Positions 1 to 8,898 are shown, counted from the first letter of the stretch. The stretch is 48,223 nucleotides of DNA from Pseudomonadota bacterium (GCA_018822545.1 JAHJKA010000028.1:1-48223); one strand, 5' to 3'. Translations and numbers: made by a program. The notes: generated by a model not told the origin, from the sequence alone.

Positions 1-6
1 AGAGAG

Positions 7-1059
7 ATGAAGAGCACCCATATAAGGGAAATCCTTGCCATCCATTTTGACCCTGAGCAGGGCACGCCATACTGGCTGGAGCGTCAAGAGTTCTTAGGTT
101 TTGATGTTGCGGCCGAGATTGCCGTTAGGGATGATTTTTATCGCCTGGGCGTCATGGCGGTCAGTGAACTACGGAGGCGACCCCTTCAGGATTTTATCCC
201 CCGTAGATTTCATAACGAATTATCAACCCTGCTTCTTTCAGAGACCGGCGGCACCACCGGCGAGCCCTGTCGGCGGGTTTTTTCCCCTGCCGAATTTGAC
301 AAGGCCTTTGTCCAGCCGTGGCTTACTGCCGTGGAAGAACATGGCTTTCCCCGTCAGGGCACCTGGCTCTTTGTCGGGCCGGGTGGCCCCCATATTATTG
401 ACAGATCGGCCCGGGCCATGGCGCGGGCCGTGGGCAGCCTGGAACCCTTCAGTGTTGATTGCGATGTGCGCTGGATCAAGAGACAGGCCCCTGGTTCCCT
501 GGGGTTCAAGCTCTATATGGACCACGTCCTCAGCCAGGCCATGAATGTCATCAACCATCAACAGATCGATACCTTGTTTACCACGCCGCCTTTGCTGCTG
601 GAGTTGGCGCGGCGCATGGATGAGATGCAGCGTGTCCGCATTAAAGGTATCCATACCGGCGGTATGGCCTTGACGGCAGAGAGTCGCCCCGGCCTGCAGC
701 AGCTTTTTCCGAGCGCCGTTATCCTGCCGGGTTATGGTAATAGTCTTTTTGGTGTCACCTTTCCTGTTTTTGGAGAAAAGGGTGAAGAGGATGTTTTTGT
801 CGTAGGCGACGACAATCTCTGGCTGCAGCTCGCTCCGGTACCAACGACCAGCCATGAGGCCCAGGATTTGCGCAAAGTGGTTGCGCCTGGTGAGCGGGGG
901 CGGGTTATTCTTCATCGTCTTGATCCCACCTTTCTCATTATCAACCTCCCGGAACGAGACACTGCCGTGGCCAAAGCAATGGCTGACGGCGAAATGGGGC
1001 TGGTTGCTATTGCTCCTCTGGAATTTGCCACCCCGCAGAACAGGCAGGGGGTTTATTAA
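7..1059 (+). CDS. ANL-superfamily (PaaK/LuxE-like) acyl-activating enzyme
   Basis: The protein has 350 residues and carries the ANL phosphate-binding signature SETGGTTGEP at about residues 78-87. A later HTGGMALT segment and a GYGNSLFG segment fit the adenylate-binding part of phenylacetate-CoA ligase or LuxE-type acyl-protein synthetases. Such enzymes activate a carboxylate as an acyl-adenylate and pass it to CoA or a protein thiol. It is shorter than PaaK (about 430 residues), and the C-terminal catalytic subdomain seems reduced, so the acceptor is uncertain. The ATG lies 7 bases into the window, so the ribosome site, and perhaps an earlier start, is outside. The stop overlaps the next start by one base (TAATG), which suggests translational coupling with the hydrolase. 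It is probably the tail of an operon that starts to the left. Superfamily is well supported; substrate is unknown. Confidence 0.72.
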   Translation: MKSTHIREILAIHFDPEQGTPYWLERQEFLGFDVAAEIAVRDDFYRLGVMAVSELRRRPLQDFIPRRFHNELSTLLLSETGGTTGEPCRRVFSPAEFDKAFVQPWLTAVEEHGFPRQGTWLFVGPGGPHIIDRSARAMARAVGSLEPFSVDCDVRWIKRQAPGSLGFKLYMDHVLSQAMNVINHQQIDTLFTTPPLLLELARRMDEMQRVRIKGIHTGGMALTAESRPGLQQLFPSAVILPGYGNSLFGVTFPVFGEKGEEDVFVVGDDNLWLQLAPVPTTSHEAQDLRKVVAPGERGRVILHRLDPTFLIINLPERDTAVAKAMADGEMGLVAIAPLEFATPQNRQGVY

Positions 1060-1736
1060 TGGCAACGGATTTTTTCACATTAGAAGTTGCCATCCCCTGT
1101 GATTGTGGGCATCTGCAAGGCCGTCTTCTCTATGGTGAAGAGGGCCAGCAGGGACCGGGCCTGATCATCTGCCCGCCCCATCCGCTTCTGGCCGGCAATA
1201 TGGATAATAATGTGGTGGCGGCCATTGCTGAAACCATGGCCGCCACCATGCCGGTGCTTCTTTTTAACTATCGTGCCGTGGGCACGAGCAGCCACCCCCA
1301 ACCCGAGCTGCCACTCTATGAGTATTGGCATGGCCTGGATGCCCGTCACCAATACGATGACGTGGTGGCTGACGCGAGGCAGGTTATGGCCTGGTCCCGC
1401 GACTATTTTCCTGCGTTCCACCTGCTCGGCTATTCCTTTGGTTCCTACATTGCCCTCCGGGCCTTGGCTGATCGGGCCCTTTCCTATACCGCCATCACGC
1501 CGCCTCTGGGCGAGCATGACTTCTCAGCCCTGGCAGCCCTTCACCTTCCCTGTGGCGTTGTCCTGGCAGAAAAAGACGGCCTCCTGGACCGGGGTAAGCA
1601 ACAACTGCCGGACAACATCCATTGCCTGCACATTCTTAAATGCACGGATCATTTTTTTGTCAAGAGAGAGGCTGAGGTGGCCACCCTGGTCGCCGATTTC
1701 ATCCATAAGAGAGTGGCCCTGTTGGAAATTCTCTGA
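1059..1736 (+). CDS. Alpha/beta-fold hydrolase (COG2945-like)
   Basis: This 225-residue cytoplasmic protein shows the nucleophile elbow GYSFGS with Ser126. A likely acid follows in EKDGLLD (Asp173), and a likely catalytic His sits in TDHFF (His198). The early CPPHPLLAGNMDNNVV stretch is typical of the small COG2945 alpha/beta hydrolase group. It shares one base with the upstream acyl-activating gene, so the two are co-translated and probably act on the same acyl chemistry, for example as ligase and thioesterase or editing hydrolase; that link is inferred. The gene converges on the ParB-like gene with only 19 bases between the stops and no obvious terminator. The natural substrate cannot be read from the sequence. 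Confidence 0.8.
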   Translation: MATDFFTLEVAIPCDCGHLQGRLLYGEEGQQGPGLIICPPHPLLAGNMDNNVVAAIAETMAATMPVLLFNYRAVGTSSHPQPELPLYEYWHGLDARHQYDDVVADARQVMAWSRDYFPAFHLLGYSFGSYIALRALADRALSYTAITPPLGEHDFSALAALHLPCGVVLAEKDGLLDRGKQQLPDNIHCLHILKCTDHFFVKREAEVATLVADFIHKRVALLEIL

Positions 1737-1755
1737 CAATGGAATAGGGTCGTTC

Positions 1756-2694
1756 TCACTCGTTGTTTGTTGCCAAGTCTAAGTGTGGCAAGTTCTTCAA
1801 TAATTCTTCCCGGTTCTTGAAGGTGAGGGTGAGGGTGATCTCATCTTTTTCAAAAAAAGGGGCATGCTGGACAGCTGCCCCTGGCGGTAGATGGAGTGTG
1901 CGGCAGAAATCTCTGAATTCCTGCTCGGCCTGGGTGAAGCGGGGGAATTGTTTTTTCTGGAGCCAGACCATGAAATGGCTGGTTTTCTGGGGCGGGTTGA
2001 GGTCGGGGCTGTTGAGGATTTCCTGGCATTCTGCATCGGCCAGGAAAGAGGCGATGGTTGTCTTGTTGCGGACGGCAACCTCGCGGCTGATTAGGGTAAT
2101 TTTCTTCTGATTGCCCACCGACAGCTTCAGGTTCATCATGATTTCAAAGAGGGCCATTCTGTCGAAAAAGGGGAGTTTTTCTAGCTCCCAGGCCACCTTA
2201 GGGTCAAGGAAGCCGTCATGGAGCGCCTCCTGGATGACCTCTTCAAGATTATTTAAACGCAGGAGTTTCTGGGCCTGGGAGGGGTGGACCTCCAGGCCTA
2301 GGAGAGGGAGAAAGCGCCGGGCAGCATCATCCAGATCGAGCCAGGCGCCTATTTTTTTGAAAAAAATAGCCTGTTCAATAGCGGTGGGCGGCGTAAAGGT
2401 TATTTTTTCTTCCAGCAGCAACGAGAACGTTTCCAGGGGTGTGGAGCCGGTTGGCAGCACGCGGCAGTCACAGGATGTAAAATGCAGTTTATGGGCGGCA
2501 AGAAGTCGGTTGCGGCCAGAAATGATACGATATCGGCCTCGATCTGCTTCATCAACAAGGGGTGGATGAAGAATGCCTACCCTCTTGATCGATGCCACCA
2601 AATCCTGAGGTGGGGTCTGGCAGGGAATGGGTTGCAGGAGGTAGGTTTCGTCCTGGAAATCTATTTCTTTGAGTGTAAGGCGTTTAAGCTGCAT
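1756..2694 (-). CDS. Orphan ParB/sulfiredoxin-fold domain protein
   Basis: This 312-residue protein has an N-terminal ParB-like nuclease fold. The segment VASIKRVGILHPPLVDE at about residues 33-49 and the IISGRNRLLAAHKL box at about 57-70 match the CTP-binding or catalytic core of the ParB/Srx superfamily. The rest is helical and may include a helix-turn-helix, as in partition ParB. It is not beside a parA gene, and the C-terminal half does not look like the canonical ParB dimer domain, so a chromosome-partition role should not be assumed. It is transcribed away from the tRNA nucleotidyltransferase gene across a 144-base divergent spacer. It could be a DNA-binding regulator or a ParB-fold enzyme. 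Family is fairly sure, role unknown. Confidence 0.65.
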   Translation of the reverse strand: MQLKRLTLKEIDFQDETYLLQPIPCQTPPQDLVASIKRVGILHPPLVDEADRGRYRIISGRNRLLAAHKLHFTSCDCRVLPTGSTPLETFSLLLEEKITFTPPTAIEQAIFFKKIGAWLDLDDAARRFLPLLGLEVHPSQAQKLLRLNNLEEVIQEALHDGFLDPKVAWELEKLPFFDRMALFEIMMNLKLSVGNQKKITLISREVAVRNKTTIASFLADAECQEILNSPDLNPPQKTSHFMVWLQKKQFPRFTQAEQEFRDFCRTLHLPPGAAVQHAPFFEKDEITLTLTFKNREELLKNLPHLDLATNNE

Positions 2695-2838
2695 GGTTTC
2701 TCCTTTTTAATGATAGCCATAAATACCTTGAACGGACTGGGGCAGCAAGTTGAAAACGTAGTATCCCTTGCTGGACAACCATGATCGGCTCAGGCATGAT
2801 AGAGATACCAGGTTTCTCTCTTTTCTCATCGTGACGCT

Positions 2839-4248
2839 ATGCAGACCATATTAGAACAAATAGACAAACAGTCTCAGATCATGGGCCGACAGATTTATGT
2901 GGTGGGTGGTGCTGTCCGTGATCTGCTCTTGGGACGTTCATCCCCTGATGTCGATCTGGCCATTGACCGTGATGCCTTGGCATTTGGTGATCATTTGGCT
3001 GGTGTGCTGTCAGGGCGATTTATTATCCTTGATGGGGATGAAGGGGTCGGACGTCTCGTCTGTCATGGTCACGTTGTCGATATCGCCGTCTTTAAGGATA
3101 GCTCGGTTACCATTGAAGAGGACCTGGCCAGACGGGATTTTACCATCAACGCCATGGCCATTGCCCTTGGTGATTGGCTGGCCCATAAACAGGGTGCGGC
3201 CATAATCGACCCCTGTGGCGGTAAAACCGATCTGCAGGGCCAGCTGATAAGGCTTGTCTCGCAGAATGCCTTGCTGGATGATCCATTGCGTATCCTGCGC
3301 GGTTATCGTTTGCAGGCCCTTACAGGTTTTGCCCTGGATCAGGATTTTATTACCCGTGCAGTGGCGCACAGAAATCTCCTTGCTCTACCTGCAGCTGAGC
3401 GCATCAGCACAGAGTTGCATTTGATCTTTGAGAGTTCCCGGGCCTCTGAGGTTGTCGGGGCCATGGCTGCAGCAGGTATCCTTGCCCAGGTTTGCCCGGA
3501 ACTCATGAGTGGTTCCGGGGTGGAACAGCCTGCCAGCCATCATCTTGATGTCTTTGAACATAACTTGGCGGCCTTGCGGGCCATGGATGACATTATCAGG
3601 CAGCCTGGAAAATATTTTCCAGACTCAAGCCCGGTAATCACAGCCTATCTTCAAGAAACAAAGCGGCGTCGCCAGTTGCGCTGGGCCGCTTTGTTTCACG
3701 ATCTTGGCAAGCCCCATACTCAAGTCGTGCAAGAGGGGCGGATCACTTTTTATCAGCATGACATGGTGGGTGCCCGTCTTTTTACAAAAATGGCCAAACG
3801 GTTGCGATTTACCAAGAGTGATATCAAGAAGATCTCCCTTCTTATTTCCCAACATATGCGCCCCTTCCATCTTTGTAACATCCTGCGGCAGGGTCCGGTG
3901 TCGGCAAAGGCCTGTTTACGTTTGGCAAAAAGTGTCGGCGAGGATCTGCCAGGTCTTTTTTTGCTTGCCATGGCTGATAGCCTGGCAGGGCAGGGTGAAA
4001 CCAAGCCAGAGGAGATGGAGAAGGAGATTGCCATCTTGTTTGGTCAGGTCCAACAGCAGATGGATTTGTATATTGCCCCTTTGTTGGCCGGTCCGCCTCT
4101 GCTCACCGGACATGATCTTGTCTCCGCTGGATTCCCTCCCGGCCCTGTCTTTAAAGAGATTCTTGAAGGGTTGCAGCAGGCCCAGGTGGCTGGTGAGGTT
4201 GTGGACCGCGCTGCTGCGTTCACGTGGCTGGATGGTTACAAGTCTTGA
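2839..4248 (+). CDS. tRNA nucleotidyltransferase / poly(A) polymerase family protein with HD domain
   Basis: This 469-residue class II nucleotidyltransferase either adds or repairs the tRNA 3' CCA end or polyadenylates RNA. The head domain shows GGAVRDLLLGR (about residues 23-33) followed by DVDLAID, whose two Asp residues bind the catalytic metals. The RRDFTINAMA motif lies near residue 98, and a body segment reads DDPLRILRGYRLQA. A C-terminal HD domain is marked by ALFHDLGKPH near residue 286, as in bacterial CCA enzymes with phosphohydrolase activity. Distinguishing CCA-adding from A-adding or poly(A) polymerase activity needs phylogeny, because several Desulfobacterota carry more than one paralogue. 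The start has no clear ribosome-binding site, and it is the first ATG of the conserved frame. Confidence 0.85.
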   Translation: MQTILEQIDKQSQIMGRQIYVVGGAVRDLLLGRSSPDVDLAIDRDALAFGDHLAGVLSGRFIILDGDEGVGRLVCHGHVVDIAVFKDSSVTIEEDLARRDFTINAMAIALGDWLAHKQGAAIIDPCGGKTDLQGQLIRLVSQNALLDDPLRILRGYRLQALTGFALDQDFITRAVAHRNLLALPAAERISTELHLIFESSRASEVVGAMAAAGILAQVCPELMSGSGVEQPASHHLDVFEHNLAALRAMDDIIRQPGKYFPDSSPVITAYLQETKRRRQLRWAALFHDLGKPHTQVVQEGRITFYQHDMVGARLFTKMAKRLRFTKSDIKKISLLISQHMRPFHLCNILRQGPVSAKACLRLAKSVGEDLPGLFLLAMADSLAGQGETKPEEMEKEIAILFGQVQQQMDLYIAPLLAGPPLLTGHDLVSAGFPPGPVFKEILEGLQQAQVAGEVVDRAAAFTWLDGYKS

Positions 4249-4437
4249 TAATGTCCCATTTCTTAATGAGTTAATGGCTGGTGCTTTGCAAGTGGCCAGC
4301 AAGGTTGGCTGAAGTGAGAGGGTAATCAGATTATCATTTGACCAGCAAATTCTCGCCATTGTAAGCTGTAGCAGTCCCTTATTGATCCGAAAACAGATTG
4401 TGGCATCTCCACAACAAAATATTCTTACCCAGGTAAA

Positions 4438-6927
4438 ATGATGGCAACTTCGAGCAAGAAAAAGATCGGTGAACAAAAACTTTATGACCATATTTTTGGT
4501 GAGGCATCGGCTGAAAATATAAAAAAATGTATCAAACACCACCTCTTGAGTTTCCAGGGTCGTGACCCTGATCGCGCCGGCCCTCGGGACACCTTTAAGG
4601 CCTTGGCCTATACCCTGCGCGATATCATGGTGGAGAAGTGGATTAACACCCAGAAAGAGTATTATGATAAGCATCAGAAGCGGGTTTATTATCTTTCCCT
4701 AGAGTTTCTTGTCGGTAGATCCTTGGGTAATAGCCTGATCAATCTCGGTCTTCTTGATGAGGCCACTGAGGCGCTTCACGAACTCGGCCATAGCCTCGAA
4801 GAGATGCGAGATTTGGAAGAGGATGCTGCCCTTGGTAATGGTGGTCTGGGACGTTTGGCCTCCTGCTTTCTTGACTCCATCGCCACCCTGAAGATTCCGG
4901 CCTATGGTTATGGAATTCGTTACGAGTATGGTCTTTTTTATCAAAAACTTATCGATGGATTTCAGATGGAGAGCCCTGATAACTGGGTTCGTTACGGTAC
5001 TCCTTGGGAGTTTCAGAGAAGCCAGCATCTCTTTCCTGTCCATTTTTATGGGAAGGTTGAGAGCTATATCGACAAAAAGGGCCGTTATCGTTCCAAATGG
5101 GTGAACACCGAAGATGTCATGGCCATGGCCTGTGATATGCTGGTGCCCGGGTTTAATAATGATCATGTTATAAACATGCGACTTTGGGCTGCCAAGGCAT
5201 CCCGTGAGCTTGATCTCGGTTTTTTTAATCAGGGTAAATATATCAGCGCGGTTCAAAGTAAGGTTGCCTCGGAAACAATATCCAAGGTTCTGTATCCCTC
5301 CGATATTATGGTGGAGGGCCAGGAGCTTCGTTTCAGGCAGCAGTATTTTTTCGTGGCAGCAACCTTTCAGGATATTTTCAGGCGTTATAAAAAGAAGCAC
5401 GCCACTTTTGATCTTTTTCCGGAAAATGTGGCGGTGCAACTCAATGACACCCATCCGGCCATCGCTATTCCTGAGCTGATGCGCCTTCTTATTGATTGGC
5501 AGGGGCTGGGATGGGAGCAGGCCTGGGACATCACGGTGCGGACCTTTGCCTACACCAACCACACCTTGATGCCCGAGGCCCTTGAGACCTGGTCGGTGGA
5601 CTTGGTGGGTAGGGTTCTTCCCCGCCATTTGGAAATTATTTATGAAATAAACAAGCGTTTCCTCACTCTGGTTGCTGAAAAGTTTCCCGGTGATGTCGGC
5701 AAACTTAAACAGCTCTCCATTATTGATGAAAATAATGAAAAAAGAGTTCGGATGGCCCATCTGGCCATTGTCGGCAGTCACTCTGTAAATGGTGTTGCCG
5801 AGCTTCATACCCATCTGTTAAAGACCCTGATTTTCCCCACCTTTCATGCCTTGTATCCTGGCAAGTTCAATAATAAAACAAACGGTATTACTCCACGGCG
5901 CTGGCTCTTAAAGTGTAACTCAGGGCTGGCCGGTTTAATAACCGAAGCCATTGGTACGGCCTGGATTACCGATCTTGACAAGCTGCGGGATCTCGAGGGA
6001 TTCATTGATGATTCTTCGTTTCTTGAACGGTGGCAACAGGTCAAGTTTGCAAACAAGGAGTGGTTCTTAAAGAAGATTAACGATCATTGCGGTGCCGTGG
6101 TGGATCCGCACTCTCTCTTTGATGTCCAGGTGAAGAGAATTCACGAATATAAGAGGCAGCTTTTAAACTGTCTGCATATTATCTCCCTCTATATTCGCAT
6201 CCTTGAAGATCCCCATTCTATTAAAACACCGATCACAAAGATTTTTTCAGGAAAGGCGGCTCCTTCTTACATTCAGGCCAAACTTATTATCAAGCTTATC
6301 TGTTCCGTGGCCAAGGTGGTAAATAATGATCCACGGGTGGGCAAGATGCTCAAGGTTTCCTTTATTCCCAACTATAACGTGTCAAAGGCAGAGGTGATTA
6401 TACCGGCAGCGGACCTTTCCGAGCAGATCTCCACAGCAGGAACCGAGGCTTCGGGCACAGGTAATATGAAGTTCGCCCTAAATGGTGCTTTGACCATCGG
6501 TACCCTGGATGGTGCAAATATTGAGATTTTAGAAGAGGTGGGCAGAGAGAACATTTATATTTTTGGGCTTACTGCTGCAGAGGCCGAGTTTGAGAAAAAA
6601 CATATGAGCCGCACGCCAGCGCGGATATGTGCTGAAAATGAGCATGTCGGCCATATCATTAAAACCATCTCAACGGGCGTTTTTAGTGATGGGGATAAGG
6701 ATTTCTTTAAGGATATCACTCAAAGTTTAATGAGCGAACATGACCAGTATCTGCTTGTTGCCGATGTTGAACGATATCTGGAGTGTCAGGCCCTTATTGA
6801 ACAGGATTTTTGCGACAAGGCGAGCTGGGTACGAAAGTCTATTTATAATGTGGCTCGCATGGGCAAGTTTTCCAGTGATCGAACTATCAAGGATTATGCC
6901 CGAGATATCTGGGGGCTGGATGTGTGA
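4438..6927 (+). CDS. glgP: Glycogen/starch/alpha-glucan phosphorylase
   Basis: This 829-residue enzyme of family GT35 releases glucose-1-phosphate from alpha-1,4-glucans, using pyridoxal phosphate. The PLP signature EASGTGNMKFALNG contains the Schiff-base lysine at residue 678. The N-terminal block YYLSLEFLVGRSLGNSL, the glycine-rich EDAALGNGGLGRLA, and the QLNDTHP and VKRIHEYKRQ boxes are all intact. Length is as expected for the family. It starts with two consecutive ATG codons after AGGT, so the start could be one codon later. No other glycogen gene is nearby. The gene ends just before a hairpin shared with the convergent HhH gene. The enzyme is cytoplasmic and mobilises stored glucan, as is usual for the family. 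Confidence 0.95.
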   Translation: MMATSSKKKIGEQKLYDHIFGEASAENIKKCIKHHLLSFQGRDPDRAGPRDTFKALAYTLRDIMVEKWINTQKEYYDKHQKRVYYLSLEFLVGRSLGNSLINLGLLDEATEALHELGHSLEEMRDLEEDAALGNGGLGRLASCFLDSIATLKIPAYGYGIRYEYGLFYQKLIDGFQMESPDNWVRYGTPWEFQRSQHLFPVHFYGKVESYIDKKGRYRSKWVNTEDVMAMACDMLVPGFNNDHVINMRLWAAKASRELDLGFFNQGKYISAVQSKVASETISKVLYPSDIMVEGQELRFRQQYFFVAATFQDIFRRYKKKHATFDLFPENVAVQLNDTHPAIAIPELMRLLIDWQGLGWEQAWDITVRTFAYTNHTLMPEALETWSVDLVGRVLPRHLEIIYEINKRFLTLVAEKFPGDVGKLKQLSIIDENNEKRVRMAHLAIVGSHSVNGVAELHTHLLKTLIFPTFHALYPGKFNNKTNGITPRRWLLKCNSGLAGLITEAIGTAWITDLDKLRDLEGFIDDSSFLERWQQVKFANKEWFLKKINDHCGAVVDPHSLFDVQVKRIHEYKRQLLNCLHIISLYIRILEDPHSIKTPITKIFSGKAAPSYIQAKLIIKLICSVAKVVNNDPRVGKMLKVSFIPNYNVSKAEVIIPAADLSEQISTAGTEASGTGNMKFALNGALTIGTLDGANIEILEEVGRENIYIFGLTAAEAEFEKKHMSRTPARICAENEHVGHIIKTISTGVFSDGDKDFFKDITQSLMSEHDQYLLVADVERYLECQALIEQDFCDKASWVRKSIYNVARMGKFSSDRTIKDYARDIWGLDV

Positions 6928-6936
6928 TCTGAAAAA

Positions 6937-6972
6937 TTCCGCAGATGATATGCACCAAGATCATCTGCGGAA
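6937..6972 (-). terminator. Intrinsic terminator between glgP and the HhH gene
   Basis: A perfect 13-bp stem (6937-6949 with 6960-6972, TTCCGCAGATGAT) encloses a 10-base loop. Read on the minus strand, the stem is followed by a T tract (complement of AAAAA at 6932-6936), so it best serves the leftward HhH gene. On the plus strand it lies 9 bases after the glgP stop, but the T tract there is weak. Confidence 0.8.
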
Positions 6973-6978
6973 GGTGTG

Positions 6979-7230
6979 TTATTTGATCTCTATTTGATCG
7001 TGAATATCGGCGACAAGCTTTTTGCCGATACCTTTGACCTTGGTCAGTTCATTCGGTGAGGTGAAATTGCCGTGTTCAGTTCTATAGGTGATGATCGCAG
7101 AGGCCTTTGAGGAGCCGATGCCTGGCAAGGACTCCAAGGTTTTTTGGTCTGCAGTATTGATGTTGACGCCGGCCATGGCGATCTGAGCCCAGAGCAGAAA
7201 GAGGGCGCACAGGGTGACAAGTTTTTTCAT
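6979..7230 (-). CDS. Secreted ComEA-like helix-hairpin-helix protein
   Basis: This 83-residue protein has a clear signal peptide (MKKLVTLCALFLLWAQIAMA, likely cleaved after residue 20). A single (HhH)2 unit follows: NINTAD, then ESLPGIGSSKASAIITYR and KVKGIGKKLVADI. The GIG hairpins bind the DNA backbone non-specifically. This minimal periplasmic form matches ComEA-type DNA receptors, which pull DNA through the outer membrane during natural transformation. Lone ComEA-like HhH proteins are common in genomes that are not known to be competent, so competence is only a possibility. It is a single-gene unit with its own terminator. Confidence 0.85.
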   Translation of the reverse strand: MKKLVTLCALFLLWAQIAMAGVNINTADQKTLESLPGIGSSKASAIITYRTEHGNFTSPNELTKVKGIGKKLVADIHDQIEIK

Positions 7231-7660
7231 AGAACACTCCTTAATGATTGAATATGGAACGAGTTATGCGAAGGGCATTGGTGCGTTGTAACTCCCAGAG
7301 AAACAGGAGCTTGCTTCTTGTTTCAGCACTTTGATTGATGGTAACTAATCTGCCACATGATTAACGGAATGGTCAAGAAGAAAGTTAGGGTTAGGCTATT
7401 TTTTTACGTTAGGCTTGAGGGGTTTGGTGAGAGGTTCTGGTAGTGCTTATTCGTTAAAGGTGATATGCGTTGGTTATATTTCCTGGCCTATAGTGGAAGC
7501 TATTGGCCTTAAACGGCTAGGCACGAATTACTATTTGCATTTTGTTTGAAAGTTGCTAAGCTGTTTTTTGTTAGCTGTTTCTCTTGCATGGTGTAGAGGG
7601 AAACGATTTTTGAATTAGAATTAAGAAAATGACTGTCGATCAGTCGAAGTTGAGGGAATT
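7231..7660 (+). other. 430-base non-coding stretch before the first cold-shock gene
   Basis: No coding frame is convincing here. The stretch holds the divergent promoters of the HhH gene and the cold-shock gene. A 10-bp imperfect hairpin with two G-T pairs is visible at 7300-7324. The last 200 bases are AT-rich and could form the long 5' leader usual for cspA-type mRNAs. I could not place a convincing -35/-10 pair. Confidence 0.4.
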
Positions 7661-7861
7661 ATGGCAGAAGGAACTGTTAAATGGTTTAACGAGTCAAAGG
7701 GAATTGGATTTATTGAGCAAAAAGAGGGCAAGGATGTTTTTGTTCATTTTTCTGCCATAAAGGCTGAAGGCTTTAAATCATTGAAAGAGGGAGAAAAAGT
7801 GAGTTTTGATATAGTTGATGGTCCCAAAGGCCCATCTGCTGCCAATGTCCAGAAAATATAA
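7661..7861 (+). CDS. Cold-shock domain protein (CspA family), copy 1
   Basis: This 66-residue single cold-shock domain binds single-stranded nucleic acid as an RNA chaperone. RNP1 (KGIGFIEQ) and RNP2 (DVFVHFSAI) are present. RNP1 has an Ile where KGFGFI is usual, and copy 2 at 12685 has the usual Phe. A GAGG ribosome site lies 8 bases before the ATG. It is monocistronic, with a strong terminator 20 bases after the stop. The Phe-to-Ile change removes one aromatic stacking residue and may alter affinity (inference). Confidence 0.95.
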   Translation: MAEGTVKWFNESKGIGFIEQKEGKDVFVHFSAIKAEGFKSLKEGEKVSFDIVDGPKGPSAANVQKI

Positions 7862-7884
7862 TCTTTTCTCTTCATAGATAAAGC

Positions 7885-7914
7885 AAAAAGCCCATTCGTT
7901 TGAATGGGCTTTTT
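7885..7914 (+). terminator. Intrinsic terminator of cold-shock gene 1
   Basis: The stem AAAAAGCCCATTC (7885-7897) pairs perfectly with 7902-7914 around a GTTT loop, and the T run continues to 7918. It is a textbook Rho-independent terminator. Confidence 0.93.
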
Positions 7915-7947
7915 TTTTGTGCGGCTTTTCCTACAGGATAACTGTGG

Positions 7948-8898
7948 GTGGCTGGTACAAAAAAACGACTGGTTCCTGGCATGGAAGAAAGAAGAGTAAA
8001 AAGTATGCTGGCTGTATATGTCGGATTGGGGGCTAATGCTCTGCTTGCCATACTTAAGGCGAGTATTGGCATTATCGGCTGTAGTCCAGCTCTTCTTGCT
8101 GACGGTATTAATTCAACATCTGATGTGGCCTATGGCATAGTGGTCACGGTCTTTCTTAAGTTGTCAGGTAAACCCGCTGACCATGAACATCCTTATGGTC
8201 ATGATCAGCTTGAAAGCATTGCCGCCGTTGTTGTAGGTGCCTTTGTTATCACAACAGCCATCGCTATTTTCTGGAACACCATCAATCATGTTTATGAACT
8301 GTTAACCACCACCAGTGACTATTCTGGTGCCAGCATCTGGGCATTCTGGGTCGCCCTCTTTGCCATCGTCTTGAAGTTTTGTCTGACAGGATGGACCTAT
8401 GTTATAGGCCGGCAGACAAAGAATAAGGCGGTGATTGCCTTGGCCCATGATCACCGTAATGATATCTTTGCCTCTCTTGCGGCCGCAGTTGGTATTTTTT
8501 TTGGACGAATGGGCGCTCCTTGGGTTGATCCCCTGGCCGGAACCGTTGTCTCGTTGATTATTTTCCACACTGGTATTGATATTATCCGTTCCTCCACCGA
8601 GGATCTGATGGCAACCTTGCCAGGGAAGCAGTTGGCTTCTGACATCAAGTTGTTGCTTCGGCCTCTTTCCGAAGTCAAGGCTGTTGAAGAGGTTCATGCC
8701 CATCGTTTTGGGCCTTACCTGGTAGTAAATCTTACCATTGGGATTGATGGCGGGTTGACTGTCTCCCAGGGAGATGACATTGCTACTGAAGTTGAGTTTG
8801 CCCTGCTCGAAAATATTGAATTCATGCGCAGGGTCTATGTTCATTACCATCCGGTATGCCTCGACCAAGATTCGGCAGGAGATAATGTTATTGCGTAA
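7948..8898 (+). CDS. CDF-family cation exporter with an Mn-type metal site
   Basis: This 316-residue inner-membrane protein has the six helices and cytosolic C-terminal domain of cation diffusion facilitators, which export divalent metal by proton exchange. The transport site is unusual for a Zn exporter. Helix 2 reads DGINSTSD, giving Asn55 and Asp59, and helix 5 reads AHDHRND, giving Asp168 and Asp172. Zn-type members carry His in one or both sites. An N-D/D-D set is the arrangement described for MntE-type Mn exporters, so Mn2+ (or Fe2+) is the best guess. The chosen GTG start has AGGA 9 bases upstream. An ATG at 7981 would remove 11 residues but has no ribosome site. A second Mn exporter, mntP, lies 5 kb downstream. 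Confidence 0.85.
   Translation: MAGTKKRLVPGMEERRVKSMLAVYVGLGANALLAILKASIGIIGCSPALLADGINSTSDVAYGIVVTVFLKLSGKPADHEHPYGHDQLESIAAVVVGAFVITTAIAIFWNTINHVYELLTTTSDYSGASIWAFWVALFAIVLKFCLTGWTYVIGRQTKNKAVIALAHDHRNDIFASLAAAVGIFFGRMGAPWVDPLAGTVVSLIIFHTGIDIIRSSTEDLMATLPGKQLASDIKLLLRPLSEVKAVEEVHAHRFGPYLVVNLTIGIDGGLTVSQGDDIATEVEFALLENIEFMRRVYVHYHPVCLDQDSAGDNVIA

Noticed and set aside
238..1065. Long minus-strand open frame (275 codons) opposite the ANL gene
   Set aside because: It is antisense to a clearly conserved protein, has no recognisable motif and no ribosome site; it is a shadow frame.
3916..4674. 252-codon minus-strand frame across the gap between the tRNA nucleotidyltransferase and glgP
   Set aside because: It overlaps two real genes and shows no motif or translation signal.
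4699..5814. 371-codon minus-strand frame inside glgP
   Set aside because: The plus-strand frame is an intact, conserved phosphorylase; the antisense translation has no family features.
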